Shown: positions 6,827 to 14,933, counted from the stretch's first letter. The stretch is 34,714 nt of DNA from Chloroflexota bacterium (GCA_029553955.1 JAKPJZ010000038.1:1-34714); one strand, 5' to 3'. The notes: generated from the letters alone by a model not told the origin. Program-made: numbers and translations.

Positions 6827-7618
6827 ATGGAATCAACCAGCCCGCGCATCCGCCTGATCCACTTTGATCCGGCTGGGGCCGCCGCCAAGGTCGCCCTGCT
6901 GCAGGCCGCCGGCTATGCCGTCGACGTGGCGCCGATGAGCGCCGCCGTCCTGCGCACGTTGCGCGAGCGCCTGCCGGCTGCGGTGGTGATCGACCTGGAC
7001 CGCCAGCCCTCCAGCGGGCGCGACCTGGCGCTGAACCTGCGCCAGCACAAGGCGACACGGAGGGTGCCCCTGCTCATCGCAGGCGGCGAGCCGGAGAAGG
7101 TCGCGGCCGTGCGCGCGCTGCTGCCCGACGTGGCCTGCGCGCCCTGGGCCGGGGTGGGCGTGGTGTTGGCGCAGGCCATCGCCCGGCCGCCGGCCGAGCC
7201 GGTTGTCGTCCGCTCGTTGTTCGCCACCTATGCCGGCGTGCCCCTGGCCAAAAAGCTGGGCATCGAGCCGGGCTTCCGGGTTGCTCTGGCGGGCACGCCC
7301 GAGGGGCTCGAGGCCACGCTGAGTGCGCTTCCCGAGGGTGCCCGCCTCGAGCACGACACCGGCGGTCCGCGCGACCTGACGCTGTGGTTCGTGCGCTCAC
7401 GCGCCGAGCTCGAAGCGGGACTGGCGACCATGGCGCCCCACGCCGCCCGCGGCCGGCTGTGGATCATCTGGCCAAAGAAGGCCTCGGGCGCGGCCGGCGA
7501 CCTGTCGCAGCTCGAGGTGCGGCGCCTCGGCGTGGCCATAGGGCTGATGGACTATAAGATCTGCGCCGTCGACGCCACGTGGACGGGCCTGCGCTTCACG
7601 CTGGCCAGGCGCGGCTGA
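6827..7618 (+). CDS. Receiver-like domain fused to DUF3052 domain
   Basis: A 263-residue two-domain cytoplasmic protein. Residues 7-115 resemble a CheY-like receiver: IRLIHFDP at the start, VVIDLDRQPSSGRDLAL around 53-70 (D57 or D59 at the phosphoacceptor position) and VPLLIAGG as a beta-4-like strand. The acidic pocket at the N-terminus is reduced (one Asp) and the beta-5 lysine is not evident, so phosphorylation is uncertain. Residues about 130-263 match DUF3052: YAGVPLAKKLGIEPGFRVAL, DLTLWFVRSRAELE, LWIIWPKKASG, then GLMDYKICAVDATWTGLRFT. DUF3052 normally occurs as a small stand-alone protein. The ATG has a weak GCAGGTGA upstream. No kinase is adjacent; the nearest, at 18941-20983, is 11 kb away. 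Confidence 0.75.
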   Translation: MESTSPRIRLIHFDPAGAAAKVALLQAAGYAVDVAPMSAAVLRTLRERLPAAVVIDLDRQPSSGRDLALNLRQHKATRRVPLLIAGGEPEKVAAVRALLPDVACAPWAGVGVVLAQAIARPPAEPVVVRSLFATYAGVPLAKKLGIEPGFRVALAGTPEGLEATLSALPEGARLEHDTGGPRDLTLWFVRSRAELEAGLATMAPHAARGRLWIIWPKKASGAAGDLSQLEVRRLGVAIGLMDYKICAVDATWTGLRFTLARRG

Positions 7619-7638
7619 CTTGGCCAGGTGCTTGTAGT

Positions 7639-7695
7639 GTGGGAGAGCGGGCGCTGGGGCAGGCGTGCGTCCTGCCCCAGCGCCCGCTCTCCCAC
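7639..7695. repeat. Palindrome, family 2, abutting a duplicated gene fragment
   Basis: Perfect 25-bp arms (7639-7663 and 7671-7695) around a 7-base loop; just outside, GTAGT on the left and TAC on the right continue the GTAGTG-type ends seen at 5438-5515. The right arm runs into the duplicated radical SAM fragment, whose first nine bases (CTCTCCCAC) belong to both. It lies between convergent genes (plus-strand stop 7618, minus-strand stop 7827) and may terminate both. Confidence 0.8.
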
Positions 7696-7810
7696 TACCT
7701 GTACTCCCTGAACCACAACCTGCGCGCGCGGCTCTTGCGGCAGCGCCGGCCGCTGTTGGCCGGGGTCAAGCTGACGCACCGCTGCAACCTGCGCTACCCG
7801 GCCTGCCCCT
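7687..7810 (+). pseudogene. Duplicated 5' fragment of the radical SAM gene
   Basis: These 124 bases match 16505-16628, the start of the intact radical SAM gene, with only three differences by eye. They encode the same HYLY..LNHNL start through to the cluster motif, but the third difference turns the middle cysteine of the CxxxCxxC motif to tyrosine (CNLRYPAC), and similarity ends abruptly at 7810, right after CCTGCCCCT. The ATG and ribosome-binding site were not copied. It cannot make a functional radical SAM enzyme. The left junction lies in the palindrome at 7639-7695 and the right junction is 17 bases beyond the end of the GH31 gene on the other strand. Confidence 0.9.
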
Positions 7811-7826
7811 GCCGTCGTCTTCGCGA

Positions 7827-10238
7827 CTACTCTACCTCTACCGGCACCGCGACGTGGCGCCGGCCGGCGGCGTCGGTCCACGACCGCGCGGCAGCACCGG
7901 CCTCGGCGGGGCGATCCTCGCCAGGCGGAAGGATGAACTCGACCTCGCGATAGGGCAGAGGATAATCCCCCTCGGGAGGCAACACGACGAGCCGGATATG
8001 TCCCTGCTCCGCCATCACCTCGAGCGTGACCCGGCTGTATTGCCCCTGCCGGTAGAGCAGGCTCACCCCATCGTCCTCATATAGCGTCAGGCGCCCGCGG
8101 CCGGCCCTCGGATGCGGGAAGGCGTAGACCTGCCGCAGGTCATCGGGCTGCTCGCCGATGTGGCGCATCAGCTTCCCACAAGCGACCATTCCACCCGCCG
8201 GCACGAAGAGTGGGATGCGCTCCAGCGGCGCTGGGGCGTCGATCGTCTGCCCGCCCTCATGCCACTGGCCGCTGGCCCAATCGCACCATGGTTGCCCGGC
8301 CGGCAGATACACCGGTCGACTGCGCACGTCGCTCTCGAGCACCGAGGCCACGAGCAGGTTCGCTCCCAGCATGAAATCGAAGGACTCGCCGTGGCAGCGC
8401 GGGTCGCCTGGGAAAGCATAGACAAGTGGGCGAATGATGGGGTGCCCCGTCTGGGCGGCCTCGAAGAGCAGGCTGTAGAGGTAGGGAAGCAGCCGGTAAC
8501 GGAACTCGATCGCCGCGCGCACCAACGACACGGCCTCCGGGTACATCCAGGGCTCGTTGACGGTGCCGTCCAGGTGCCAGGAATGGATGCTGAACCTGGG
8601 GTGGAAGATGCCGTTCTGCACCCAGCGCACAAAGAGCTCGGGCTCCGGCCTGTAACCCGAAAAGCCGCCGACGTCGTGGCCGACGTTCGGCATGCCTGAT
8701 AGGCCAAGGCCGAGCCCCATGGGGATATTGTAGCGCAGCGTATGCCAGGAGGTATAGTTGTCGCCGGTCCACGTCTGTGCATAGCGCTGGATGCCGGGGG
8801 ACCCCGAGCGAGAGATAAGGAAAGGCCGCTCCGATGGCCGCGCCTCCAATTGCGCCTCGTAAGACGCCCGCGCCATCAGCAGTCCCTGCACCGGCCGGAT
8901 CAGCCCAATCGGCAGCGGCTGGCCGAAGCCCTGGCAGCGGGCCGCGTCATCCCAAATCTCGTACTCGTTGTTATCGTTCCATGTGGCGTCGATGCCCAGC
9001 GCCAGCAGACTATCGTGGACGCGGTCTTTCCACCACTGATAACCTGCCGGATTGGTGAAATCGATGTAGGAGCCCTGCCCACCCCAAAAGTCATCGATCT
9101 GAGGCCCATCGCCGTCCGCTGAGCCGACGAAACCGCCCAGGGCTGCGACCTCGTCGTAGCTTGGGTGTGAGGTTAGCAGGCAGGGCTTGATGTTGGCGGC
9201 CAGGTGCATGCCGGCCCCGTGGAAGGCCGCCACCATGGCTCGTACGTCGGGTATCTTGTCGCGGTTCCATTGGAAGACGTAGCGCTTGCCATCGCTGCCG
9301 GAGCCATAGCCCGAGGAGAGATGGAAGAGGTCGCAGGGAATGCGATGCTCGCTGCACAACTGCACAAAGCACTGCAACTGCTCCTGGGCATCCGGGGCGT
9401 CGGTATAGGTCATCGTCGAGCCCAGGTAACCCAGCGACCAGCGCGGTGGCAGGGCCATGTGGCCGGTGAGGGCAGAGAGCTTTTCCACCACTTGCTCGAT
9501 GGTCGGGCCATAGATCAGGTAATAGTCGATGTCGCCGTCGTCGGCCTGGTAGTAGCGGTAGTCGCCGTGGTAGGCATCGAGCTCGCACCCCATGTCGAAG
9601 GCACACGAAGCCGGGTTATCGTAAAGCAGCCCGTAGGCCAGGTTCAGCTCGGGAACGAAGGTGATATAGAAGGGGAAGTGCTTGTAGAGCGGGTCGCCCG
9701 TCTCGGCGTTGTAGCCCAGGGCGTCGGTCGGCCGCAGGCGAATCCGCCTCCCTGCCTTGTCCAGCGGGCCGGAGCACTCACCAAAGCCGTAGTAGTGCTC
9801 GCCCGCGCGGCGTTCCTGGTAGTGAAAGACGGTCCTACCCGCGCGGTCATACGCATAGGCCAGGCCTGCCAGGTCGGCGGCGAACTCGCGTCCTTCGGCG
9901 TCGGCCCAGCGCAGCCGCAAGTCGCCCAGGCTGACCTCGAGGTGGAGTTGGCGCGTACGCAGGTGAACCATGGCGGCCTCGTGCTGCAGGGCGAACGATG
10001 GCTGTGTGAAGCGCGTCAGATCATCGCGCGGGCGCCCTTCACGAGCGACGTCGCCGTCGGCGCCGACAATCATCCAGGTGCGATAGAGGCGGGGCCGGCC
10101 GTCAGGCCAGTGCTGCACGCGGATGATGTCCTCCTCCAGAACGCTGATGCAGAACTGCTCGCCGCGCCGGCCCGAGAGGAGGAGGGGATGGCCCGGCGGG
10201 TTGCTCAATGAAGCCCCGGTAAGCTTGGTCAGGCGCAT
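7827..10238 (-). CDS. Glycoside hydrolase family 31 (alpha-glucosidase/alpha-xylosidase)
   Basis: An 803-residue retaining alpha-glycosidase without a signal peptide, so it probably acts on imported sugar in the cytoplasm. An N-terminal beta-sandwich with the galactose-mutarotase-like fold (about 1-255; YYGFGECSGPLDK at 149-161) precedes the (beta/alpha)8 barrel from LPPRWSLGYLGSTMTY (263-278). The nucleophile is D422 in TWNDNNEYE (family WxDMNE-like) and the acid/base D493 in QTWTGDNYTSW, followed by GHDVGGFSG (520-528). C-terminal beta domains run from about 620. Specificity (glucoside, xyloside, sulfoquinovoside or other) is not determined. The ATG at 10238 is chosen over an upstream in-frame one at 10268 because GCAGGAGAT sits just before it. 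It is the last gene of the minus-strand sugar operon, 4 bases after the UroD-like gene. Confidence 0.93.
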   Translation of the reverse strand: MRLTKLTGASLSNPPGHPLLLSGRRGEQFCISVLEEDIIRVQHWPDGRPRLYRTWMIVGADGDVAREGRPRDDLTRFTQPSFALQHEAAMVHLRTRQLHLEVSLGDLRLRWADAEGREFAADLAGLAYAYDRAGRTVFHYQERRAGEHYYGFGECSGPLDKAGRRIRLRPTDALGYNAETGDPLYKHFPFYITFVPELNLAYGLLYDNPASCAFDMGCELDAYHGDYRYYQADDGDIDYYLIYGPTIEQVVEKLSALTGHMALPPRWSLGYLGSTMTYTDAPDAQEQLQCFVQLCSEHRIPCDLFHLSSGYGSGSDGKRYVFQWNRDKIPDVRAMVAAFHGAGMHLAANIKPCLLTSHPSYDEVAALGGFVGSADGDGPQIDDFWGGQGSYIDFTNPAGYQWWKDRVHDSLLALGIDATWNDNNEYEIWDDAARCQGFGQPLPIGLIRPVQGLLMARASYEAQLEARPSERPFLISRSGSPGIQRYAQTWTGDNYTSWHTLRYNIPMGLGLGLSGMPNVGHDVGGFSGYRPEPELFVRWVQNGIFHPRFSIHSWHLDGTVNEPWMYPEAVSLVRAAIEFRYRLLPYLYSLLFEAAQTGHPIIRPLVYAFPGDPRCHGESFDFMLGANLLVASVLESDVRSRPVYLPAGQPWCDWASGQWHEGGQTIDAPAPLERIPLFVPAGGMVACGKLMRHIGEQPDDLRQVYAFPHPRAGRGRLTLYEDDGVSLLYRQGQYSRVTLEVMAEQGHIRLVVLPPEGDYPLPYREVEFILPPGEDRPAEAGAAARSWTDAAGRRHVAVPVEVE

Positions 10239-10242
10239 ATGG

Positions 10243-11247
10243 TTATCTCCTGCATCGCAGGAACTCATCGCGGGCCCACTGCGCCCATTCTTCGCGCACG
10301 TTGATGGCGTCCCACTGCGGATAGTCTTTGGCGATGAACCCGCCGCAAAAGCCGCCCAGCAGGTCCATCATTTTGCGCGCTTCGGCCTGGATCGCCGCCT
10401 TGTCGCCGGTCTGCATGACCTTTTGAATATCGACCGGAGAGTAGAAGGCGATGCGCCCGCCAAACTCGTGCGCCAGCCGCTCCACGCCGGTGAGGGCAGG
10501 CTGATCGAGCTGCAGCGCATCGATCCCCACCTCGACCAGGTCCTCGATGATCTCATGGATATCGCCACAGGAGTGCATGAGCACGTGCAGGTTGCGAGCG
10601 TGGGCGTGCTCCACCAGCAGCCTGAAGGAAGGCCCAAAGATCTTGCGCCAGGTTGTGGGGCTCACCAACAGCCGGTCCTGCGTGCCCCAATCCTCGGCAA
10701 AGATCAGCCCGTCGGCGCCGATCTCAGCATAGCGGTCCATCACGCCGATCAGCATGGCCACGATCTGCTCGTTCAGGCGCAACACCTCGCCCTCGTTGAT
10801 CAGCACGTCCATAAGAAAGTGGTCCATGCGCCGCATGTCGCGCATGATGGCAAAAGGAAAGCCGGGCAGCCCACCCAGGCGGTACTTGTCCGGCTCGGCG
10901 GCGAAACGCTCCGCCGCCCGGCGAAAGAGCGCCGGTGAGGCATAGTCGGGCAGGGTATAGCCCTCCAGCTTGTGCCAGCCATCCTGCAGAGCGCCCTTGA
11001 CCACCTCGCCTTTGTAGCGATCGGTGAGCTGGCCCCAGATATTGCCGTACGGGTCGCGGTGCAGATGCCCAGGGAAATCGGGCACCTCCTGCCGGATCGT
11101 GGGATCCTGCTCCTCCGGGATATCCGGGAGCCCCTCACTCGCCCCCGCATGCACGAAATCCGAGGGCTGCGGCGCAACAAAGTCATAGCCGATGCGCTCC
11201 GGCCCAGTGAATTCCAGACAGCGCCTGATCATCTCGCGGCTGTTCAC
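10243..11247 (-). CDS. UroD/MtaA-superfamily protein in a sugar-uptake operon
   Basis: A 334-residue protein with the uroporphyrinogen decarboxylase-like TIM-barrel fold: ADGLIFAEDWGTQDRLLVSP (178-197), WRKIFGPSFRLLVEHAH (200-216), HVLMHSCGDI (221-230), IDALQLDQP (242-250). It is unlikely to be haem-pathway UroD: no haem gene is near and the N-terminal UroD signature is absent. H225 and C227 (HSC) with a later C301 in GGFCGGF reproduce the H-x-C...C arrangement that binds zinc in corrinoid methyltransferases such as MtaA and CmuA. That suggests a thiol- or methyl-transfer role, but no corrinoid protein is present in the window. Start is GTG 11247 with a weak purine-rich GGGGGAT upstream. It lies between the permeases and the GH31 gene. 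Confidence 0.8.
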   Translation of the reverse strand: MNSREMIRRCLEFTGPERIGYDFVAPQPSDFVHAGASEGLPDIPEEQDPTIRQEVPDFPGHLHRDPYGNIWGQLTDRYKGEVVKGALQDGWHKLEGYTLPDYASPALFRRAAERFAAEPDKYRLGGLPGFPFAIMRDMRRMDHFLMDVLINEGEVLRLNEQIVAMLIGVMDRYAEIGADGLIFAEDWGTQDRLLVSPTTWRKIFGPSFRLLVEHAHARNLHVLMHSCGDIHEIIEDLVEVGIDALQLDQPALTGVERLAHEFGGRIAFYSPVDIQKVMQTGDKAAIQAEARKMMDLLGGFCGGFIAKDYPQWDAINVREEWAQWARDEFLRCRR

Positions 11248-11385
11248 GTTATCCCCCTACCGCGTGGATCGCACCGCCCCATTCGTCCGGCAGGCGCCGA
11301 TCGTAGGGCTGGATCACCCGCGTCGGCCGGCCGGCACCCGGCATCGCGGTGACGCAGCAGATCATTCATTGTCTGAGTATTGGCC

Positions 11386-12261
11386 CTAACCTTTTATGCC
11401 GGTGCTGGCGATGCCGCTCACGAGGTAGCGCTGCAGGAAGGCAAAGACCAGGGTGATCGGCAGCATGGAGAGGACAGTCATGGCCAGGACATAGTTCCAG
11501 TCGGTCACCAGCTCCCCGCGGAAGCGGGCCAGGCCGAGCTGCAGGGTAAACAGGTTGGGATCGTTGACCACGATCAAGGGCCACAAAAAGTCGTTCCAGC
11601 GCCACATGATGGAAAAGACGGTCAGCACGGCCAGCGCGGGCGCCGAGAGCGGTAGCACGATGCGCGTAAAGATGCGCCACTCGCCCGCGCCGTCGATGCG
11701 TGCCGCCTCGATGATCTCGTCGGGCAGCGTGATCATGTACTGGCGCAGGAGGAAAACGCCCGTCGGCGTCGCTGCGGGTGGGATGATGATGCCCCAGAGG
11801 GTGTTGACCATGTTCAGCCGCGCCATGACCATGTAGACCGGGATCATAATGACCTGCAGAGGGATCATCAGTGTGCCCAGGGTGATCAGGAAGATGAGGT
11901 CACGGCCGCGGAACTTGTACTTGCTAAGCGCAAACGCGGCCATCGAGTTGATGGCGAGCGTGATCAGGGTCGCGGCCAATGTGACCACCACGCTATTCAG
12001 TAGGTAGCGCAGGAACGGAAAGCGCACCAGCGCTTCGCTATAGTTGGTCAGGATCCACGTCTCGGGGAAGAACATCGGCGGGATGTGGTACAGCTCGCCG
12101 AGCGATTTGAACGACGACAGCACGACCCAGAGCACAGGCAGGAAGGTGATGGCCACGCCCAGAAAGAGCGCCAGATAGGTCAGCACGGTGGCCAGTCCGA
12201 AGCGGCGCCTGCCGCTAGGCCGGCCTTGCTGTCTTGCAGACTCCAGGGTTTCGCTGGCCAT
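11386..12261 (-). CDS. Sugar ABC transporter permease, MalG type (CUT1)
   Basis: A 291-residue inner-membrane permease with six predicted helices (about 22-46, 85-106, 115-137, 150-170, 195-220, 255-278, counted approximately). The cytoplasmic EAA loop that docks on the ATPase is intact: PDEIIEAARIDGAGEWRIFT followed by IVLPLSAPAL. The C-terminal GIASTGIKG is typical of MalG-like subunits. Two in-frame ATGs are possible, 12270 and 12261; AGAAGG lies 9 bases before 12261 but only directly before 12270, so 12261 is preferred. It follows the MalF-type gene by 28 bases. No ATP-binding gene is in the cluster; a shared MsmX-type ATPase from elsewhere is likely. About 138 bases without recognisable features separate it from the UroD-like gene. 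Confidence 0.93.
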   Translation of the reverse strand: MASETLESARQQGRPSGRRRFGLATVLTYLALFLGVAITFLPVLWVVLSSFKSLGELYHIPPMFFPETWILTNYSEALVRFPFLRYLLNSVVVTLAATLITLAINSMAAFALSKYKFRGRDLIFLITLGTLMIPLQVIMIPVYMVMARLNMVNTLWGIIIPPAATPTGVFLLRQYMITLPDEIIEAARIDGAGEWRIFTRIVLPLSAPALAVLTVFSIMWRWNDFLWPLIVVNDPNLFTLQLGLARFRGELVTDWNYVLAMTVLSMLPITLVFAFLQRYLVSGIASTGIKG

Positions 12262-12289
12262 AGAATCCATCCTTCTGTACGGGCAGGCG

Positions 12290-13222
12290 CTACAATGCCT
12301 CGCCGAGGCGCCCCATCAGGTATTGCAGGACGGTCAGCGAGAAGATGATCACAAAGAGCACCAACGAAGCCGCCGAAGCCAGGCCGAACTGGTTCAGGTC
12401 GAACCCCGCCCGGTAGATGAACTGCACTATGGTGAGGGTGGCAAAGCCGGGCCCTCCCCCGGTCAGGACGTAGATGTGATCAAACACCTCGAAGGCGCGA
12501 ATGAGGCCCAGGATGGTGACGACGGCGATCGAAGGCAGCAGGAGGGGCAAGGTCACATAGCGGAAGCTGTGCCAGCGGTTGGCGCCATCCACAAGCGCTG
12601 CTTCGTAGACTGTGGGCGGTATGGCCTGCAGGCCCGCCAGCAGGATCAGGGCGAAAAAGCCAACCGTTGCCCACACGTGCACGAGGATAGCCCAGGCCAT
12701 GGCCGTATCCGCCCGCATCAGCCAGGGCACGGGTGCCAGGCCCAACACACGCAGCGCAGCGTTCAGGGCGCCATATTGCGAGTTCAGGACCCAACTCCAG
12801 ATCAGAGCGACGACCACCGGCGAGAGGAGCACCGGGTAGAAAAAGACGCTGCGAAAAAGGCCGCGCGCGCGGATCGGCTCATTCAGGAGCAGCGCGATCA
12901 GCAACGAGAACAGCAGGACCAACCCGACGTCGCCGACGACAAAGGTCGCCATGTTGCGCAGCGCTTGCCAAAAGACATCGTCCTGGCTCGCCAGGTAGGC
13001 AAAGTTGTCGAGGCCGACGAACCGGGGTGGGGCCAGAAAGCTGGTCTTGAAGAGACTCAGGTAAAAGTTATAGATTGCTGGAACGACGATAAAGACGCTG
13101 AACACCAGCAAGTTGGGCGCCAGGAACAGATATGGGATGATCCGTCGACGACCGGTTTGATTCAAGGGACACTCCCACGTCTGGAAAGAGCCTATCCGAA
13201 GAACAGCAGAGCGGGCTCCCAT
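12290..13222 (-). CDS. Sugar ABC transporter permease, MalF type (CUT1)
   Basis: A membrane permease of up to 310 residues, first partner of the two-permease channel. It starts with RRRIIPYLFLAPNLLVFSVF (about 25-44), the usual first helix, and has the EAA loop PTVYEAALVDGANRWHSFR and the sequence YVLTGGGPGFATLT seen in most CUT1 MalF-like proteins. Six helices are predicted. Start is uncertain: ATG 13222 has GGAG 8 bases upstream, whereas TTG 13165 has GGGAG 6 bases upstream and gives a 291-residue protein that begins just before the conserved region, without a 19-residue unconserved-looking extension. A hairpin at 13307-13336 separates it from the binding-protein gene. Confidence 0.92.
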   Translation of the reverse strand: MGARSAVLRIGSFQTWECPLNQTGRRRIIPYLFLAPNLLVFSVFIVVPAIYNFYLSLFKTSFLAPPRFVGLDNFAYLASQDDVFWQALRNMATFVVGDVGLVLLFSLLIALLLNEPIRARGLFRSVFFYPVLLSPVVVALIWSWVLNSQYGALNAALRVLGLAPVPWLMRADTAMAWAILVHVWATVGFFALILLAGLQAIPPTVYEAALVDGANRWHSFRYVTLPLLLPSIAVVTILGLIRAFEVFDHIYVLTGGGPGFATLTIVQFIYRAGFDLNQFGLASAASLVLFVIIFSLTVLQYLMGRLGEAL

Positions 13223-13306
13223 GCCCGTGGCTCCGGCGGCGTGGGAGCCGCCTCTGCCTACTGCGGAAGACAGTCAGGTGCGGAGGGGCAGCCCCTGCGG
13301 CCCAGG

Positions 13307-13336
13307 TGGAGGGATGGCCGCTCGACCATCCCTCCA
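13307..13336 (-). terminator. Intercistronic hairpin between SBP and permease genes
   Basis: An 11-bp perfect stem (TGGAGGGATGG / CCATCCCTCCA) with an 8-base loop, 50 bases after the SBP stop codon. There is no U tract, so partial termination or 3' protection of the SBP message is more likely than full stop. This arrangement commonly keeps binding protein levels above permease levels. Cluster 2 has a hairpin in the same position (31784-31819). A second, smaller GGGGCAGCCCC palindrome lies next to it. Confidence 0.6.
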
Positions 13337-13385
13337 TCGCCCGGGGTACGACTCGCCGTTGCGCCGCATGGGCGCACCGGCAGGC

Positions 13386-14714
13386 CTATTGCTTGATCAG
13401 CTCCTTGGCTTTGGTCTGCGCCGCCTCGAGGGCCTGGTCCACCGTCATCTGGTCCACGATGGCCTGGGTGACCCGGTCGCGCACTTCGTTGGCCACCGGG
13501 CCGAAGGTAAAGTTATAGTTGTCCACGTAGGCCGACTTGGGCAGGTTGGCAATGTCCTTGACAAAGACGCCCATATCGTCGCTGCGCATCGGGTACTGGA
13601 GGCCTTCCTTGACCAGGTCCTTGCGCGTCGGCAGGAAGAGCGCCTTGGAAACATAGTCCGCCATGGCCTTCTTGCTGCCCAGGTACTCCATCAGGCGGGC
13701 CACCTTCTCGGGCGTCTTGGTGTTCTTGAAGGCGATGACAAACTTGCCGCCGGGCATGCTGCCATACTGCTGTTCGAAGCCGTTCGACACGGCCTTCCAC
13801 TCGAACTTGTCGCCGATCGTGCTGTTGAAGAACGCCATCTGCCAGTTGCCCGAAACGTAGAAGACGAGCTGCTGATTGACGAACAGCTGCTTGGCATCGG
13901 CATAGCCCTGGCCGCCGCCAGCCCATACCTCCAGGGGCATCGTACCATCTTTGTTCAGATTCACAAAGTAGTCGATAGCCTTCTTGGTCTCGGGGCTGTT
14001 GATACGCACGTCCTTGCCGTCAGGCGTAAAGTAGCCGCCGCCCATGGCCTGAATAAAGCCATCCAGACGGTGGCCGCTGCGATCCACGGCCACAGCATAA
14101 GGCACACCGGTCGCCTGCTTGACCTTCTTGGCCAGGTCGACCCATTCCTGCCAGGTGACCTTGTCGCCCTTGGGCAGCTCCAGCCCAGCCTTCGTCACCA
14201 GGGATACGTTGATGAAGGGACCGTTCAGCGTAAAGTCATGCGGGATGCCGTAGACCTCGCCCTTGGGCCCACTGGTGATCGCCATGGCGTCGTCGAGGAA
14301 CGCCTGAGGGAACGTAGCGTCCTTGAGATACGGCTTGAGGTCCAGGGTGTAGTTGAAGAAGCGATAGGGCTCGCTGACCCGCGCGAGATCCGGGGCTTTG
14401 CCGGCTTCCGCCTGGGTGGTCAGGAGTTGGTTCAGCTCGGCGTAGGGGACGATGGAGAGCTCGACTTTGATATCAGGGTTCTGGACCTCGAAATCCTTGA
14501 TCACCGCCTCGATGGCCGGCTGGTCCGGGCCATCGGTGAACCAGGTAAAACGCAGCGTATCGACCGTGGCGGGGGCGGCCGTGGGCTCAGCCGGCTTGAC
14601 CGCTGGGGCCTGGGTCGGCGGCACAGATGCCGGGGTGGGCGTCGCGCCGGTACAGCCCGATAGCAAGACGGCCAGCAGTACCAGTGCCAGAGACAGCCGG
14701 GCGAAGACTCTCAT
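13386..14714 (-). CDS. Sugar ABC transporter substrate-binding lipoprotein (CUT1)
   Basis: A 442-residue extracytoplasmic binding protein of the MalE/UgpB group. A lipoprotein signal (MRVFARLSLALVLLAVLLSGC) places lipidated C21 at the mature N-terminus, followed by a Thr/Pro/Ala linker to about residue 50. The fold begins at LRFTWFTDGPDQPAIEAV; the family elements APDLARV, GEVYGIPHDF and a GGGQGYADAKQLFVNQQLVF region are present. The ATG at 14714 has AAGGAG about 10 bases upstream; the longer open frame upstream lacks a signal peptide at its start. It is first in the operon with two permeases, UroD-like and GH31 genes, and is divergent from the LacI gene. Ligand unknown; GH31 suggests an alpha-linked oligosaccharide. 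Confidence 0.93.
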   Translation of the reverse strand: MRVFARLSLALVLLAVLLSGCTGATPTPASVPPTQAPAVKPAEPTAAPATVDTLRFTWFTDGPDQPAIEAVIKDFEVQNPDIKVELSIVPYAELNQLLTTQAEAGKAPDLARVSEPYRFFNYTLDLKPYLKDATFPQAFLDDAMAITSGPKGEVYGIPHDFTLNGPFINVSLVTKAGLELPKGDKVTWQEWVDLAKKVKQATGVPYAVAVDRSGHRLDGFIQAMGGGYFTPDGKDVRINSPETKKAIDYFVNLNKDGTMPLEVWAGGGQGYADAKQLFVNQQLVFYVSGNWQMAFFNSTIGDKFEWKAVSNGFEQQYGSMPGGKFVIAFKNTKTPEKVARLMEYLGSKKAMADYVSKALFLPTRKDLVKEGLQYPMRSDDMGVFVKDIANLPKSAYVDNYNFTFGPVANEVRDRVTQAIVDQMTVDQALEAAQTKAKELIKQ

Positions 14715-14737
14715 GAGGGCGCTCTCCTTGTGCACTT

Positions 14738-14759
14738 GAACGGCCCAAGATGGCCGTTC
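14738..14759 (-). promoter_or_regulatory. Leader hairpin of the cluster 1 SBP operon
   Basis: A perfect 8-bp stem (GAACGGCC / GGCCGTTC) with a 6-base loop lies 24 bases upstream of the SBP start codon, within the predicted 213-base untranslated leader. It could affect translation or message stability. The rest of the leader shows nothing I recognise as a known riboswitch. Confidence 0.4.
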
Positions 14760-14900
14760 GGCTACTATCCATGCCTCCTGACATCGTTGGCGAGGATTGG
14801 CATTGTAAGCCTGTGCGGACCTCCTTTCGGAGAAGGCCGAGAAGGCGGGGGACCTCAGCCAGGCCTGGCCCTGCTCGCCGGGCCCCAACGCTGCGCCTAT

Positions 14901-14926
14901 CGAACGCTGTTCGAACTGTCCGTTCG
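14901..14926. promoter_or_regulatory. Overlapping CGAAC/GTTCG operators, probable LacI-family site
   Basis: Two inverted repeats share a half-site: CGAAC-GCT-GTTCG (14901-14913) and CGAAC-TGTCC-GTTCG (14912-14926). They lie directly downstream of the SBP promoter's predicted start (about 14927), a blocking position. The divergent LacI regulator is the natural candidate. A related half-site CGTTCGAA lies at 15182-15189 before the regulator gene. Confidence 0.55.
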
Positions 14927-14933
14927 CGCCCCT

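Noticed and set aside
7579..8084. Plus-strand frames spanning the palindrome and the radical SAM fragment
   Set aside because: They fuse the end of the DUF3052 gene, a palindrome, a gene fragment and antisense of GH31; not a real gene.
10243..11247. Haem-pathway uroporphyrinogen decarboxylase (hemE)
   Set aside because: No haem gene nearby, sugar operon context, and zinc-type residues H225/C227/C301 instead of the UroD signature.
12188..13396. 402-codon plus-strand frame opposite the permeases
   Set aside because: Antisense shadow; Gln/His-rich translation without domain, while the minus strand encodes clear MalF/MalG proteins.
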